Positions 35,941 to 47,844 are shown, counted from the stretch's first letter. The stretch is DNA of 64,000 nucleotides from Cymbomonas tetramitiformis (GCA_001247695.2 LGRX02024727.1:1-64000); one strand, 5' to 3'. The notes: generated by a model from the letters alone, not told the origin. Numbers and translations: made by a program.

Positions 35941-36181
35941 TGCGAGGAAGACAGATACGCTGTCCGGCTAAGCTCGCTAGGAGACAAACTGATAATCGCC
36001 TAAACAGTGTCTGGCCGGAGCTTTATGCTCTCGGAAACCCAGACAGTAACAATGACTGTACTACTGTACTGTACTACTGTACAGTACAGTGCTAAGATGT
36101 CACGGACACGAAACGGAAGCAGGGTCAGGCTAGGGGCTAGTCAGAGCCCATAATAACTAAGCCTAAACCCGAAGTCCAGCA
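35941..36181 (-). repeat. LTR of the gag-only element (5' LTR by gag orientation)
   Basis: Second 241-bp LTR, identical by eye to 32902-33142. Immediately right of it TACTT repeats the left flank, marking the target duplication. A tRNA-primer site next to it is not obvious (GGTTATAGG on the minus strand). Confidence 0.93.
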
Positions 36182-36191
36182 TACTTTTTCA

Positions 36192-36887
36192 AAACAATAA
36201 TGTCCTGCGCGGAGCGGCTTTTTATTTCAGTGTTACAAAGGTATGCCCGTTGTGAGGTCACAACTCTTTTAAGAGGGGAGATCTGTCAGGGTTATGACCG
36301 ATGACACATGTGTCATACATGTCATACATGTCATACATGTCATACGTGTCATACCTGTCAGATATGTCATACCATGTCATGTCATGTCGAGTCATGTCAT
36401 ATATTATAATGACAGACAGTCGTCAATACGGTCGACTATGACTGTACATGTCACCGAGATGATAAGTCACATCATCTGTCATTTATTCAAGGAAAGACTT
36501 GAATGACACCTGTCATCGAGAGTTCGTATGTCGAACTCGAAGATGGCAAAGCAAGATACAATCTTGAAGTACCGAACAAGAAATCATCTTCGCTTCTAGC
36601 ATGTGCGGAACAAGCATGCGCAGTATCATAGGGCGAACGCATCATTCGTTCTGCCAATACTGGTCGTTCAACCAATGTCTCGGGTTCACAACCCAATAGC
36701 GGCACTATCTATGCGATGGGAGACATTCGGTATAGATGAGCTAGCGTTGTGCTAGAGCAGTATCTTCTCACAGAAGTCTGCACTCATCCCGCTAATAACT
36801 TGCACGTGTGTTACAGTCCAATAACACCGCGCTTTCTATTATATTATTGATATATTCGTTGAGGGCTCGCATATCAGCCCGTATCAA
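36192..36887. other. Polypurine-like site, TGTCATACA microsatellite, possible degraded LTR
   Basis: AAGAGGGGAGA near 36270 precedes TGTCAGGGTTATGACC, the arrangement of a polypurine tract and LTR start. A (CATGTCATA)n microsatellite occupies about 36301-36410. No partner LTR was found and no gene is supported. Confidence 0.35.
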
Positions 36888-37440
36888 GTTTCACAATTTA
36901 TTAAGTTATAGTATAATATAGTTATTATAGTATAGTTATATATATACTATATATATTCTCATCTTCACCATTATTCATGAGTTTCACAATTTATTAAGTT
37001 ATAGTATAATATAGTTATTATAGTATAGTTATATATATAATATATATATAACTATAGTATATAGTTATATAGTACAGTTATATATATATATACCTACAAT
37101 ATAATCAAGTATTTCACGTTTCCCCATCCAAGGTACAAATTATACAGTTTTCCCACCACTTAATTTTTACTCAGATTATTTCACTACACAGTCCTCCCGC
37201 CATTGTATTTATACTCGATACTGAATTTCACTATACAGTAGCATACCGACTTTCACTATACAGGAATTACAGGAATTACAGGAATTACAGGACTATTACA
37301 GGAATTCATTATAGTAGGAATTTCAATACAGGATTCAAATTCAGTAGCGTACCTGAACTTCACTATGCAGTCCTATACAGTATGCTACTGAATTTCACTA
37401 TATTGTACAGTCTTCCCACCATTGAATTTATACCAAGATT
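36888..37440. repeat. AT-rich tract with a 60-bp direct repeat
   Basis: The block GAGTTTCACAATTTATTAAG (preceded by A/T) followed by TATAGTATAATATAG occurs at ~36886-36950 and ~36978-37038. TATATA runs and GGAATTACA triplications (37260-37290) follow. Non-coding. Confidence 0.6.
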
Positions 37441-37849
37441 ATTTCACTTTCCCACCACTGATTTCATATGTAAGTTTCCAATTTCCAATTTTAAGTTTTG
37501 AAGGTGATGGCCGATCGAACGTGATGACCGATTTGGCAGAGTATTTCGCGTCGCGCCATTGGTATGTATAATTTCTGTCGCAGCCCACATCCACATCGGC
37601 GTCTTTGATGGCAGTGTCACCAACTTTCATTTATATGTGAGCTTTGCGGCATTGCGGGCTTCGCAATCTAAATATAGCATACGACAGTGTGACAGGCTGA
37701 CGACGTTTAGCGCCCGCAGAAGGATATGTATGCAGTGTCTACGAAATCCGACGTGTAAGTGGTAGCTACCACCGGTCAACGACTAGCTACCACCAGCCGT
37801 GGATCTCTTTGCTATAGATAATGTGTTGGACCATACTTTAGTAGGGATG

Positions 37850-38400
37850 CCAACATTTGCTTAGCCAGCTCGTACAGAATGGGCATCTCACACAATGATC
37901 GCACAATGACCGGCATACACAAACGCCGGTTTGCATTATAGCCAACTCGCACACAATGGGCAACTCACTGAATCACCGCACAATGGCCAGCTTGTACACA
38001 GGCCGGCTTGCATAATAGCCAGCTCGCACACAATGGCCAGTTCACACAATCACCGTACCATGGCCGGCTTGCACATAGGCCGGCTCGCATAAACGCCAGA
38101 TCGTACACAATGGGCAGCTCAAAGAAACACCGCACAATGGCCGGCTTGAATCATAGCCAACTCATACACAATGGGCGGCTCATCAAATGACCGCGTAATT
38201 GTCGGCTGGAACTCAAGCTGGCTGGCATATAGCCAGCTCGTACACAATGGGCTCCCCACAATGACCGGCTCGCATAATAGCCGCACAATGGCCGGCTTGC
38301 ACACAGGCCGGCTCGCATAATATAGCCAGCTCGTCCCCAATGAGCTACTCACACAATCACCAGACAATGGCCGAAAGATAAGTGTGCTCCTGACATACCT
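37850..38400. repeat. Irregular GCCGGCT(T/C)GCA satellite
   Basis: Words CACAATGGCCGGCTTGCACA, AGGCCGGCTCGCATAA and AGCCAGCTCGTACACAATGG alternate irregularly about every 50 bp. Similar words recur at 39540-39850. No gene. Confidence 0.6.
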
Positions 38401-38419
38401 GTGAGTGTGCACACGCTCT

Positions 38420-39421
38420 TCAAGGCTCCAATTCCTGTGCGTCCCTTCACGGTCCATGCACCTTTGCCACACTTTATCACCGGTATGTCGACACTCGGTT
38501 CGCGCCATGGCCGGATTGCAAAGTGCCCAGCTCACAGACAATCGTCGAAACGCAAAATGGCCGGCTCGCAAACAATCACCAGCTCGCAGACAATGGTCTA
38601 CACCTTCTTCAAGCTACGCAGCGCCCCCATTCATGCTACGACTATGACCGCGTCATTCAAGCTATGCTGCACCCCCATTCATGCTACGACTATGACCGCA
38701 TCATTCCAGCTACGCTGAACCCCCATTCATGCTACGACTATGACCGCATCATTCCAGCTACGCAGAACCCCCATTCATGCTACGACTATGACCGCATCAT
38801 TCAAGCTACGCAGCACCCCCATTCATGCTACGACTATGACCGCATCTCAAATAGTGAGAGGCAGAGAACGCACCTTCACGGCGTGTGGCAAGGAGGCGAG
38901 GAGCAGCGCAAAGGAGCTATCGTCCGTGAGATGCCGATATTTCTCTTCAAGGCTCCAATTTCTGTGCGTCCCTTCACGGTCCATGCACCTTTGCCACACT
39001 TTATCACCGGGATGCTGACACTCGGTTCGCGCCATGGCCGGATTGCAAAGTGCCCAGCTCACAGACAATCGTCGAAACGCAAAATGGCCGGCTCGCAAAC
39101 AATCACCAGCTCGCAGACAATGGTCTACACCTTCTTCAAGCTACGCAGCGCCCCCATTCATGCTACGACTATGACCGCGTCATTCAAGCTATGCTGCACC
39201 CCCATTCATGCTACGACTATGACCGCATCATTCCAGCTACGCTGAACCCCCATTCATGCTACGACTATGACCGCATCATGCAAGCTACGCAGCACCCCCA
39301 TTCATGCTACGACTATGACCGCATCTCAAATAGTGAGAGGCAGAGAACGCACCTTCACGGCGTGTGGCAAGGAGGCGAGGAGCAACGCAAAGGAGCTATC
39401 GTCCGTGAGATGCCGATATTT
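38420..39421. repeat. ~527-bp tandem segmental duplication containing a 48-bp minisatellite
   Basis: 38424 and 38951 both start GGCTCCAATT(C/T)CTGTGCG and stay nearly identical for about 480 bp. Each copy holds a 48-bp minisatellite (CCCCCATTCATGCTACGACT start; PHSCYDYDR when translated): five units at 38610-38850, four at 39137-39327. The copies end at GATGCCGATATTTC. The unit-number difference suggests unequal exchange. A third, partial copy lies near 39755-39840. Confidence 0.85.
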
Positions 39422-39540
39422 CAGGAAGGACAACACCTCGATCAACGTCTGCAATAGGGCATGCCAACCGCGTCCGCAAACGATCATAGAGGTTCCTCCC
39501 CGCAAAGCACGGCAACTCACAACGCGGTGAAAGGTGAACC

Positions 39541-41129
39541 CGTGCCGGCTCACATAAAAACCAGCTCGCAGACAATGGCCGACTCGCTGACATTCGCCAA
39601 CTCAAACGCAAGCCAAGTCTCAGAATAGCCAGCTCGCATATAATGGCAAGCTTACGCAATCTTCCGCATACAGACCGGCTCAAACAAAGACTTTCAACTC
39701 GAAACGGTACCAGCAAAAACAAATCAATAACATAAGATCTATTGTCCACACCTCTGCCACACTTTATCACAGGGATGCCGACACTCGGTTCGAACAAAGA
39801 CCGGATTGCAAAATACCCAGTTCGCACACAATTGCTAGCGGTACATTTGAATAAAAAACAACGCTCGCTGAAGACGCCCCATGAAAGGTTCAAGAAATTA
39901 AAGAAAGCCACGAGGTTAGGAAACATACCTACGAGCGCGAAATGCTTGTCTTACGCGGTGCACTAGTTGTTTCCCTCTAGCGACGCGACGATTCCAAAGA
40001 ACATTTTTTCTGTGCGTTCAAGGTTGTCGATTATGGCTAAGTGAAAACTTCTTGCTCTGGCAGACGAACTCTTCAAAACAAGGATCACGGTAACCAAGCA
40101 CTTGAACGAGATCGCCATCTTGGGTTAAGTTAGTCTGGGTTGAGAGTGTATATTTTCGTAGACACAATTTATGATAAAGAAAATTGAGCTGTGAGATACA
40201 TGTTCTCTATGGTTATAACACAAGCTGTCACTTGATTGTTTTCGTTATTACCGTTTGCTTGACAAGCTGTCTTGGGGTGGGAGAGCCAGCATAGCATACG
40301 ATAGCATGCCATATCGATATGATTACAGTAATGATATGCATATCTTTCCAAACGCCATCGTCATATTGGCCACACGAACTAAAGAAAAAACCAAAAAACT
40401 TTTCAAACGCCGTCGTCATATTGGCCACAGCCTTTTCACAAACACTTATACTATAACTATAACTAGCAGATTTTAGATTAGCACGCCCCAACCGGCTCAC
40501 CGTCGGAACCGGCCGGAGTTATGACAGACAAGGGACCGTATTCAATTGGCCGCCGGAGCCGGCATTTCCATTCACCGGCTACCCACGACCAATAGAACAT
40601 TAACGATCAAAAAACCGTATCTGATCCGATTCCTCCGAATATCCCCTATCATTATTTTTTGCACTGTAAGTACAAGGAAAGGACTGTTAAGAAACAAGGA
40701 AAGGTGTGCGCAAGCATCTTTTTAACTACCATCGTTTCACTGGCTCACCCCCATTTTCCACTGTTTTCATTGGCCCCCCCCGGGACCGTGATTTCCTAAC
40801 GATTTCGAGGTCCCAAATGTTGGACGATTACTTGCTTTTTGGCATTTCACAAATAATGACTTCGCATGACCTCGCATGACATCGCCGGATGACAGTCGCG
40901 ACAGGAGCCAATGAAATCGCTGCGATCAACACATTTGCTTTCCCAAGTTTCGGTGTAGCACAGGCCTTAATGCAAGACCAACTGTCGCTGTCGCGCGCGT
41001 GAGCTGGTGAGCAACAAACTGGACTCTTCAGCGCTCAGGTCGAAATTGAACTGGGGAAATTCAAAACCTTGGCAGCCCTGGAATGCAGGATATATAGAAG
41101 CTCACGTCTTTTTCAGGGAATCAGGCAGC
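39541..41129. other. Intergenic region upstream of the ARP7-like gene
   Basis: The left part continues the GCCGGCT-type repeats. A 25-bp word AAACGCC(A/G)TCGTCATATTGG... repeats at ~40350 and ~40408. The last few hundred bases should contain the ARP7 promoter and 5' UTR, but I see no clear element. Confidence 0.4.
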
Positions 41130-44100
41130 ATGAGCGAATCTGCGGTCGTAGTGTTAGATTGTGGCTCGCACACAGTCAAGGCTGGATACGCTCTTCCCGA
41201 ACAAGATCCTTACGTGGTGAGACGGTTCGCCTGACCTTTCTCGATCACCGGAAACCTGTTCGGAGAACTACAACAGATTCCGGAGTTTTCAAACTCTTTC
41301 AGGATTTTCCAGTCTGACTTATATATACATATATATACACAGGTGACACCCTCTGCAGTGCGTGTTGTTGAAGATGAAGCTTGCGAGAGCACGGATAACG
41401 AATCCTTGAGTTGCCCAATCAGAAGAGGGCTCGTCGAAGATTGGGAACAGGTTGAGAGCATTTGGCACTACATATTTTATGAGGAGGTGCGCAAAAACTT
41501 AAAGTGTTTTTACGACTTAAGTTTTTGTTTACTGCAGAGAGCTCAGTTGTGAATCAGGAATCGAGCCAACAGGAGATGATTTCACCTGAAGCCTAAGCAC
41601 TGCTGCCAAGCTTCAGAGCGATTATTATACTCACGGCTGGCCGTAGTTCATTTTGATCTTAGACTTATACGCTAGATGTTGAATTAAACTCGTCATTGCC
41701 CTTGCCCTTGTATGCAGTTGGGTTGGGTATACGGGGACGAAGGCTCAGTCCTCTACACAGAACCTCTGTTTACCCCAAGGGTGCGTAAGTACTTCCCCTG
41801 GGTTCAAAGCTCCACATCTTGAGCGTACTAGTCTATTATTCATACTATTATTTTCATTTGCCAGGAGTTTTTCAATCTTCCAACCAGTTTGGCTTCCTGG
41901 GTTGTTGTGTTTCAGAATCGATCAGACGAGTGTAACTCACCAGCATTCATTGCGTGTGCAGAAATCCCGGGAGAATTTATCGCAAATATTGTTTGAAACC
42001 TTCAACGTACAAGGATTATACGTGCAAGACCAGTCTGTCTGTTCCTTGTACGCAATGGGCAGGCTTACTGGCTGTGTGGTCGACATCGGACACGGACGCT
42101 ACGGTGCGTATTTATATTTCCGTAACGCTTAATGACTGAATGACTTTGGCATTAGTAGCATATTCTTGACTTTGCTTAGGTCACTCGTGAGATTGTGCGC
42201 TTGCGCGCTTTGCATCCAGCAAAACCCTCGCTCGCACTTTACGACTCCCTTGCGATGCGAGCGAATGCGTACCGTTTGAAAGATTTTTAAAAGCTGTTTT
42301 ATTTTTTTCTGCAGACATCGTTCCCGTGCACGAGGGTTTGGCCTTATCGCCAGCCTCGCGTCGTATGCCGTATGCTGGAGAAGATCTGACAACGCTGCTG
42401 CAACGGTTACTGTCCGAACGGTATGCTCACTCGAACGTCCAATTGAATGCTTGCCATTTTTCCGAGCTTGATCTATAGCTTCTTAATCATCTTTTGAGTG
42501 GCGGTTATGCGTGTATCAGGCCGGGCGGCGCTGCAGCGCAACTCGACTTTGCTATTGCTGCCACCATCAAAGAGGCTTGCATCACTGTCTCAGAGGTATG
42601 ACCCTTCAAACCTGAAATAAGTCTGAACAGACCGTATGAAAAGTATCAGAGGTCTGAAAGTTCTTTTAAATCAGACGTGCAAGCACGCTGAGGAGTGGTT
42701 TTTAGTTTTCAGTCGGAAACAGATAACAGAGTTTCACTCTTCTCGATGAGTTCGAAGTTTGAATGTACCGTATCGAGCCGTCTCAAAGGCAAGCACTGTC
42801 GAAGACACAACGCACGATAGCGTTATGCACATCGCTTGTAGAACCGTGAGCTTGCTTGTGGGATTTCTGTTTATTTCCTTGTTTCCACTAGGGTGGCAGT
42901 TATATCTAAAGAGTCTTGCCTGCAAGCTTTCACCTTTCACTGGCCAACCCTTCTAAGTCGTCATCATATCTTTGGGGTCTGGCTTACGCTTGTCGAAGAT
43001 GGTCCCTGTCGTGTGCCTTAGCGTCCGAGTTGATAGCTGACTTTCTGAATCAGGAGCTCAGCTCGGGGCATTCGCTTGCAATGACATCAAACGCTGCGAG
43101 GGGCCACGCAGAGCCAAGCAAAATATGAGGAGTCTATGCGAATCGGTGTCGAAGAGGAGACACACACGCTCCCAGACGGCAACCAGATCAGCATCGGGAG
43201 TGAGCGTCTAGATCTCGGAGAGGTTTTTTTCCAGGTATGTGGCGTGCACGACCTCTCATTGCAGGTCTTCAGGGTCTCAGTTTGAGGGGGATACCTCTTT
43301 ACGCCGTCAGTCACAGTCACGCTAGGGCGCAGCAGCTCTTGGAGCGTTAGCAAATCATATGGGCACGGCCCAGTAACCCTCTTTGGGTCAGCACACGCGC
43401 GCACTCTACGCGCTCCACCGACAACCCTGACCCCGAAGATTGTGGCACCTAGGCACTGTTTGCAGAGCTATGTTCTTGATGTCTTCTAGCAATCCGGCTA
43501 GGCCTGAAATGTCCGTCTCTCACTTGCAACTTGCTCGTTAAGATCTGCTCTCTTCAAATTACAAGAATCCTTCTCGGTGAAAGGCTGTTGCGAGGAATCG
43601 AGGATATTGCTCCAAGTTTAAGGCGCGCTGCACACACCTCTCACTTTGCTCATTTTGAGAGTGAAGCACCTTCCAAGCTGGATAAAACATTGTCTAAAAT
43701 TTGTGTCCCGAGGCGTTGGCAAAAGGGTGCATTATGCGCTGACAACGCTGCTGGGAAGGGGAGGTATGTGACATAGCCCGGACTCCTCGGACTGGATCCA
43801 AACGAGGCGGGGATCGTCGACGAAACATACAGCGCTATCATGGCTTGTCAGTCAGAGCACCGGAAGTCCATGTACGACCGATATCTTCTCCATCCGCACA
43901 ACCCTGTTCTTGCACTTTCCACCCACATAGCTCCCGTCCTGCACGTTTACCCCGGGCATATGCCCTCTCTTATTTCCAGTGGGATCCCTTCAGTGCAAAC
44001 CTTCTTCGGCGTCCAAGCCCCTCGCCGTGCAGTGCTACTGGAGCACCCAACTGTCGCCACTGATTGTGTGCACGGTTGCCGACCTTTCCAAACCCTAAAG

Positions 44101-45905
44101 CGCAGTAGGATGTGATATTGAAAGGTGGCAATACTCTCGCTATTCGCCGCCAGCCGTGCATGGGAAATATTTTCAGGTTAAGCATAACTTCATTAGAAAA
44201 GAAGCCTTGGCTCCAGTGTCCTACGAGCAAACCACTCTTCACCCCACAACCAACACCTCTCAGAGCAAGGAGCTACTGAGTAAAACTCGCAGTCAGTTGG
44301 CGCTGCCACTGGCCGGAAAACTAGCGCGGCGAGCCTGTGTGCATCGTACACTAATTTTGGCCGGTTGCTTGGACGATGGGGGCTTAGTGCAGCCCGCACA
44401 CCTGGCAGTGTATGGAGGCCCTTGGTGTGCATGCCACGTGGCAGGGCTCAGTCGTTGGGAGGTTTAAGTCGCTAGTGATCTGGTGCGGGCTTGCACCCCC
44501 GGCAGTGGATGGAGCGTTTTGGTGTCCGTGCCACACGGAAGGTGTGAGCTGCTGGGGGCTTAGTGCAGCCCGCACAGCCGGCAGTGGATGGAGCGCCTTC
44601 GTGTGCATGCCATGTGGCAGGGTTCAATCGCTGGGAGGTTTTGAGTCCCTAGTGATCTGGTGCGGGCTTGCACACCCAGCAGTGGATGGAGCGCCTTGGT
44701 GTGCATGCCACGTGGCAGGTTTGAATCGCTGGGGACTTAGTGCAACCCACACCCGGCAATGGAACAAGGGCCTTAGTGTGCGATCCTTGTGGCAGGTTTG
44801 AGTCGGTTGTGCTCTGTGGTGGCACTGGAGTGACCAAGGGTCTTGACTCCCGGTTCCAAGACGAGCTCAACCAGCTGGCACCTCGCCCAGTGTCGCTGGC
44901 AAAGGTGCGGCATACTTCATTTACATCAATAGCTTCTTATGTTGTTGCGTGGTTGACACAATCATTCGTAAAGTGGCAAATAGGATGGTTTTGAATATTC
45001 AGCTCACACAGCCAGGACTCCCGTGTTTTTAATCTATAATGATCGTCTTGAACTGAAGACGCTGTCTGAATCTGCAAAGTTTGGAAGAGTTTCCAAAGCT
45101 GCACAGATGTTGGCAGCGCAGTAGTTTGCTAGGTCAACAAACTAGAAGTGCCTGCAAGCCCACCCCGCTGTTTTTGCAAGAGAAGTTCCCGCAGACCGTG
45201 TGTGACCAATTAAGATCAGTAGGGACTTTAGGATATTGGCAACGCATGCAAAACCTGCGTCTCCATTTATAACTTAGATGCGGGTTAGTGAGCGACGTTC
45301 TCCCTCTTCCGACTCACGTATGCTGTATCCAAAAAAGAGCAAGCCTCCCCTCTGATTGTGGCAGCTCTTGTCTAGATTCCTAAGGTGGTTCCAGTAGGGA
45401 AATAACCCTGTGACAGTAATTGTTTTAGGAAAGAAAACCAGAAAATAGTTAAGCCGTAGTAGAATTGTGATATGTGGTGCCAAGAAAGCAAATGTGAACA
45501 CTCGTAAAGTACTGTTACCGAGACTCACTGTGCTTTGCAAACTTGGCAATTTACTGGTGCAGCCCCCGGAATACCTCCCTGAAGACACTTTGAAATATTC
45601 AGCCTGGACGGGCGGTGCAATTTTGGCCAAGGTATGTTCGACGAACATTTTTATGCAGTTGAAAGAGAACAACACCTTTTAGGAGAATTACAGTGAATGA
45701 ATTGGGATAGCATGGAAGAGTAGCCATCTTATTGCTTCATTTCCTCAATGCCTATGTGAAACAAGAATTTGAGATCAAATGTTATTGGACGAATGGGGAC
45801 ATGGACTGTGTATTTCAGGTGGTATTCCCGCAAAATCAATTTGTGACGAGGTTTGACTATGATGAATATGGCCCGATGATCATGCACAAAAAATGCTGTG
45901 CTTGA
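41130..45905 (+). CDS. ARP7: Actin-related protein 7 (ARP7-like), 11 exons, 366 aa
   Basis: Exons: 41130-41216, 41343-41486, 41718-41780, 41962-42103, 42315-42420, 42520-42595, 43112-43234, 43777-43871, 44796-44904, 45563-45631, 45819-45905. All have GT...AG borders, and the frame holds through phases 0,0,0,1,2,0,0,2,0,0 to TGA. Diagnostic segments are the actin phosphate loop (VLDCGSHTVKAGYALPEQ), LGWVYGDEGSVLYTEPLFTP, QILFETFNVQGLYVQDQSV, GRLTGCVVDIGHG, HTLPDGNQISIGSERL, VVLCGGTGVTKGLDSRFQ, PPEYLPEDTLKYSAW, GGAILAKVVFPQNQF, and YDEYGPMIMHKKC at the end. From family knowledge, PPEY(L/M)PE and AILAKVVFPQNQ distinguish plant ARP7, and length (~363 aa) and C-terminus agree. ARP7 is a nuclear subunit of plant SWI/SNF chromatin remodellers, present only in the plant lineage. 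The gene looks intact. Intron 8 (43872-44795) contains a tandem array with copies of its own acceptor region. Confidence 0.93.
44400..44800 (+). repeat. Intronic tandem array with decoy splice acceptors
   Basis: Within ARP7 intron 8, units with GGCAGTGGATGGAGCGCCTT, GTGTGCATGCCACGTGGCAG and (G)GTTTGAATCGCTGGG recur about four to five times. They alternate with CTTAGTGCAGCCCGCACA and GATCTGGTGCGGGCTTGCAC. The true acceptor (TTGTGGCAG|GTTTGAGTCGG at 44796) is the last member of the series. Confidence 0.8.
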
Positions 45906-46874
45906 GCATAGCGTATAAAGAAGCTTGTGATGCTTTGTCTTCCTTTAACATTCTCCTTTTGTGTACTGGTATTATATGTGTATTGAGTAAACTATATGTT
46001 GTCGATGATCGCAAAAAAATAGCTCACAAATGTTGAAATGGAATATTGCATATGATTTATGTTGTTTGATGTGACGAATGTTGTGCCATGTTTATGGCCG
46101 TCTACGTACAGCAGGGGAGCGATCAGCCTCGCTAACACCTATTCTACGAGCAAAGTGGCCGTATGAAGTGCGAATTTTATCCATGATCGCCTTCTCAAAT
46201 AGTATAATTTGGAGTTTCATGGTGATGGCTTCGAAAGCTGGGTGCTTTTAGTCCAAGGAGAACACTAGAATACATATATTTTAGTGCGGCAGACTTTCTT
46301 TCCAAATCCGTTTGCAGACGAAAAGTTTCAGCATGATGTGGGAGCTTCCGAGGATTGATGGGGGCAGAGGTTCTAGAAATACCCCCTAGAACTTGCATTT
46401 ACTTTGGGGGTTAGCACCCCCCTAGGAGTTGCTTTTTGCCGCTAGTCACCCCCTAGAACTTTGTATTCTGCCCTTGGAGGGTAAGCATCCCCCCCAGTCG
46501 CTCACCCCTAGAATTTGTTTTACACTATTTATTGGTACAGATGCACACGCGCGCATGGTAATAACACAATTTGTTCATGGGATATTGATATTTAAGGGCT
46601 GCACCGAATAATTTGTGAAAACAACCAAGTAAAAATGTAGAAAAGTAGATAATTATGCTCGGATATTCAAGTCGCAAGTCCACCACCGCCTGAAACCGCT
46701 ATTTCCATGCCAAATTTACGAGCAGGGTTAGGGTTCCAGGCGCTGATTCAGATGCCTGCTTCTATTCTCAAATTTGAGCCACCTGCACATCCTACACCTT
46801 GCATACACTTCTATAACATCAAAAGCAATATATTTACCACTTTTGGTTGGGATTTATCCGTTTTGTTTTCACAT
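45906..46874. other. 3' flank of ARP7 and repeats
   Basis: No gene. ACCCCCCTAG(A/G)A words recur at 46380-46510 in both orientations (CCCCCTAGAACTT, TTTGGGGGTTAGCACC). Confidence 0.45.
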
Positions 46875-47093
46875 TGTCGCAAACGCGTGTATATGATGGT
46901 ACGAACATTCTCGGAATCGAGCAAGCTTAACACTCGCGGCTGGTCATAAGTTCGTCATTAACATTCACTGGTGCCGGTAACTGTTCAAGCAATTCTCAAC
47001 ACAGCACAAGATCGTAGAGCTACAAATTTTTTAAAATTCTGATATTCTGAGATCGAACGCTAAGCTCTTACATGCAAGCCCAGATTTCCAACA
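46875..47093 (-). repeat. 219-bp LTR-like repeat A, copy 1
   Basis: Direct repeat of 47626-47844 with about three differences. On the minus strand it starts TGTTGGAAATCTGGGC and ends GCGACA, so it has LTR-like TG...CA ends. The flanks of the A-B-A block (CACAT left, TCCCC right) do not form a TSD. Confidence 0.8.
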
Positions 47094-47617
47094 TGAAAAA
47101 GTATAAAAACAGCAGTAAAATATATCCGTCAAAATTGATATTATAACCACAAAATACGAATTATTGTGTACAAAAGCTGTGAGCAGAACTGTCTTAGCAC
47201 TCTAGCACTGGCACGCGAACAGCCACCTAGTACTTGCGAAGCAAAACAATAATGAGTCCACTAGCCTGACCTCCGGTCAGAGCTTACTTATATCTCAATG
47301 CTCTGTCACATTTCCCAAAACTGTAACGGGTTCTAGCCCTTAAATCTTCATCTGGCCAATGGAAAGTCATTATTCCATGCCAGCTCTAACAATGTTACCG
47401 TTTACCACATTCTGATTGACACGTCAGCGGCAAAGGAGTCACTGCCATCTTCATCTTATCATTCCCTGGTCATTCGATAGTGACCATATCTTCTCTGGCA
47501 AGTCTGCATCTCTCAGATGGTCATCTTCGCAAAGCCTGTCATGCTGTCACCACTGTCATGCGTGTCACCAGCTGAACAAACCCGGCGCGGTACCATGAGA
47601 AGCCGGCGTTTGTTACA
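47094..47617 (-). repeat. 524-bp LTR of family B, inverted copy
   Basis: Reverse-complement counterpart of the split LTR at 32383-36191 and of the same length. It lies exactly between the two 219-bp A repeats, joined to copy 2 of A by 8 bp (47618-47625). No 5-bp TSD flanks it (CAACA / GTTAC). Confidence 0.8.
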
Positions 47618-47625
47618 GTTACAGC

Positions 47626-47844
47626 TGTCGCAAACGCGTGTATATGATGGTACGAACATTCTCGGAATCGAGCAAGCTTAACACTCGCGGCTGGTCATAA
47701 GTTCGTCATTAACATTCACTGGTGCCGGTAACTGTTCAAGCAATTCTCAACACAGCACAAGATCGTAGAGCTACAAATTTTTTAAAATTCTGATATTCTG
47801 AGATCGAACGCTGAACTCTTACATGCAAGCCCAGATTTTCAACA
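47626..47844 (-). repeat. 219-bp LTR-like repeat A, copy 2; probable 3' LTR of the large retroelement
   Basis: It begins on the minus strand directly after a purine tract downstream of ORF2 and has TG...CA ends. Position and ends fit the 3' LTR of the element encoding ORF1 and ORF2. The matching 5' LTR is absent from the window. Confidence 0.6.

Larger units (their letters stand above)
32902..36181 (-). mobile_element. Gag-only LTR retrotransposon (TR-GAG type), 3,280 bp, young
   Basis: Direct LTRs at 32902-33142 and 35941-36181 (241 bp each) read as identical, with TG...CA ends. They are flanked by the 5-bp target duplication TACTT (32897-32901 and 36182-36186). The interior encodes only a Gag protein on the minus strand. 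Protease, reverse transcriptase and integrase are absent, so it must borrow them. Identical LTRs and an intact TSD imply recent insertion. It sits inside a family B LTR. The intervals on both sides of the gag ORF (33143-33327, 35503-35940) hold no other ORF. Confidence 0.92.
32383..36191 (+). repeat. 524-bp LTR (family B) split by a nested element
   Basis: 32383-32901 plus 36187-36191 reconstitutes a 524-bp repeat starting TGTAACAAACGCC and ending TACTTTTTCA. It is homologous along its length to the inverted copy at 47094-47617. It has TG...CA ends, a TATA-like ATATAAGTAAGC, and a terminal near-palindrome (AACAAACGCCGGC / GCCGGGTTTGTT). Flanking 5-mers differ (TGTGT and AAACA), so a simple solo LTR with a preserved TSD is not shown. 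Confidence 0.75.

Noticed and set aside
32383..36191. Family B LTR as a solo LTR with its own target duplication
   Set aside because: The flanking 5-mers (TGTGT and AAACA) do not match, so only LTR identity, not a clean solo insertion, is supported.
38523..39245. 240-codon ORF with PHSCYDYDR repeats
   Set aside because: The repeat peptide comes from a 48-bp minisatellite; the surrounding duplicated DNA has no coding signature.
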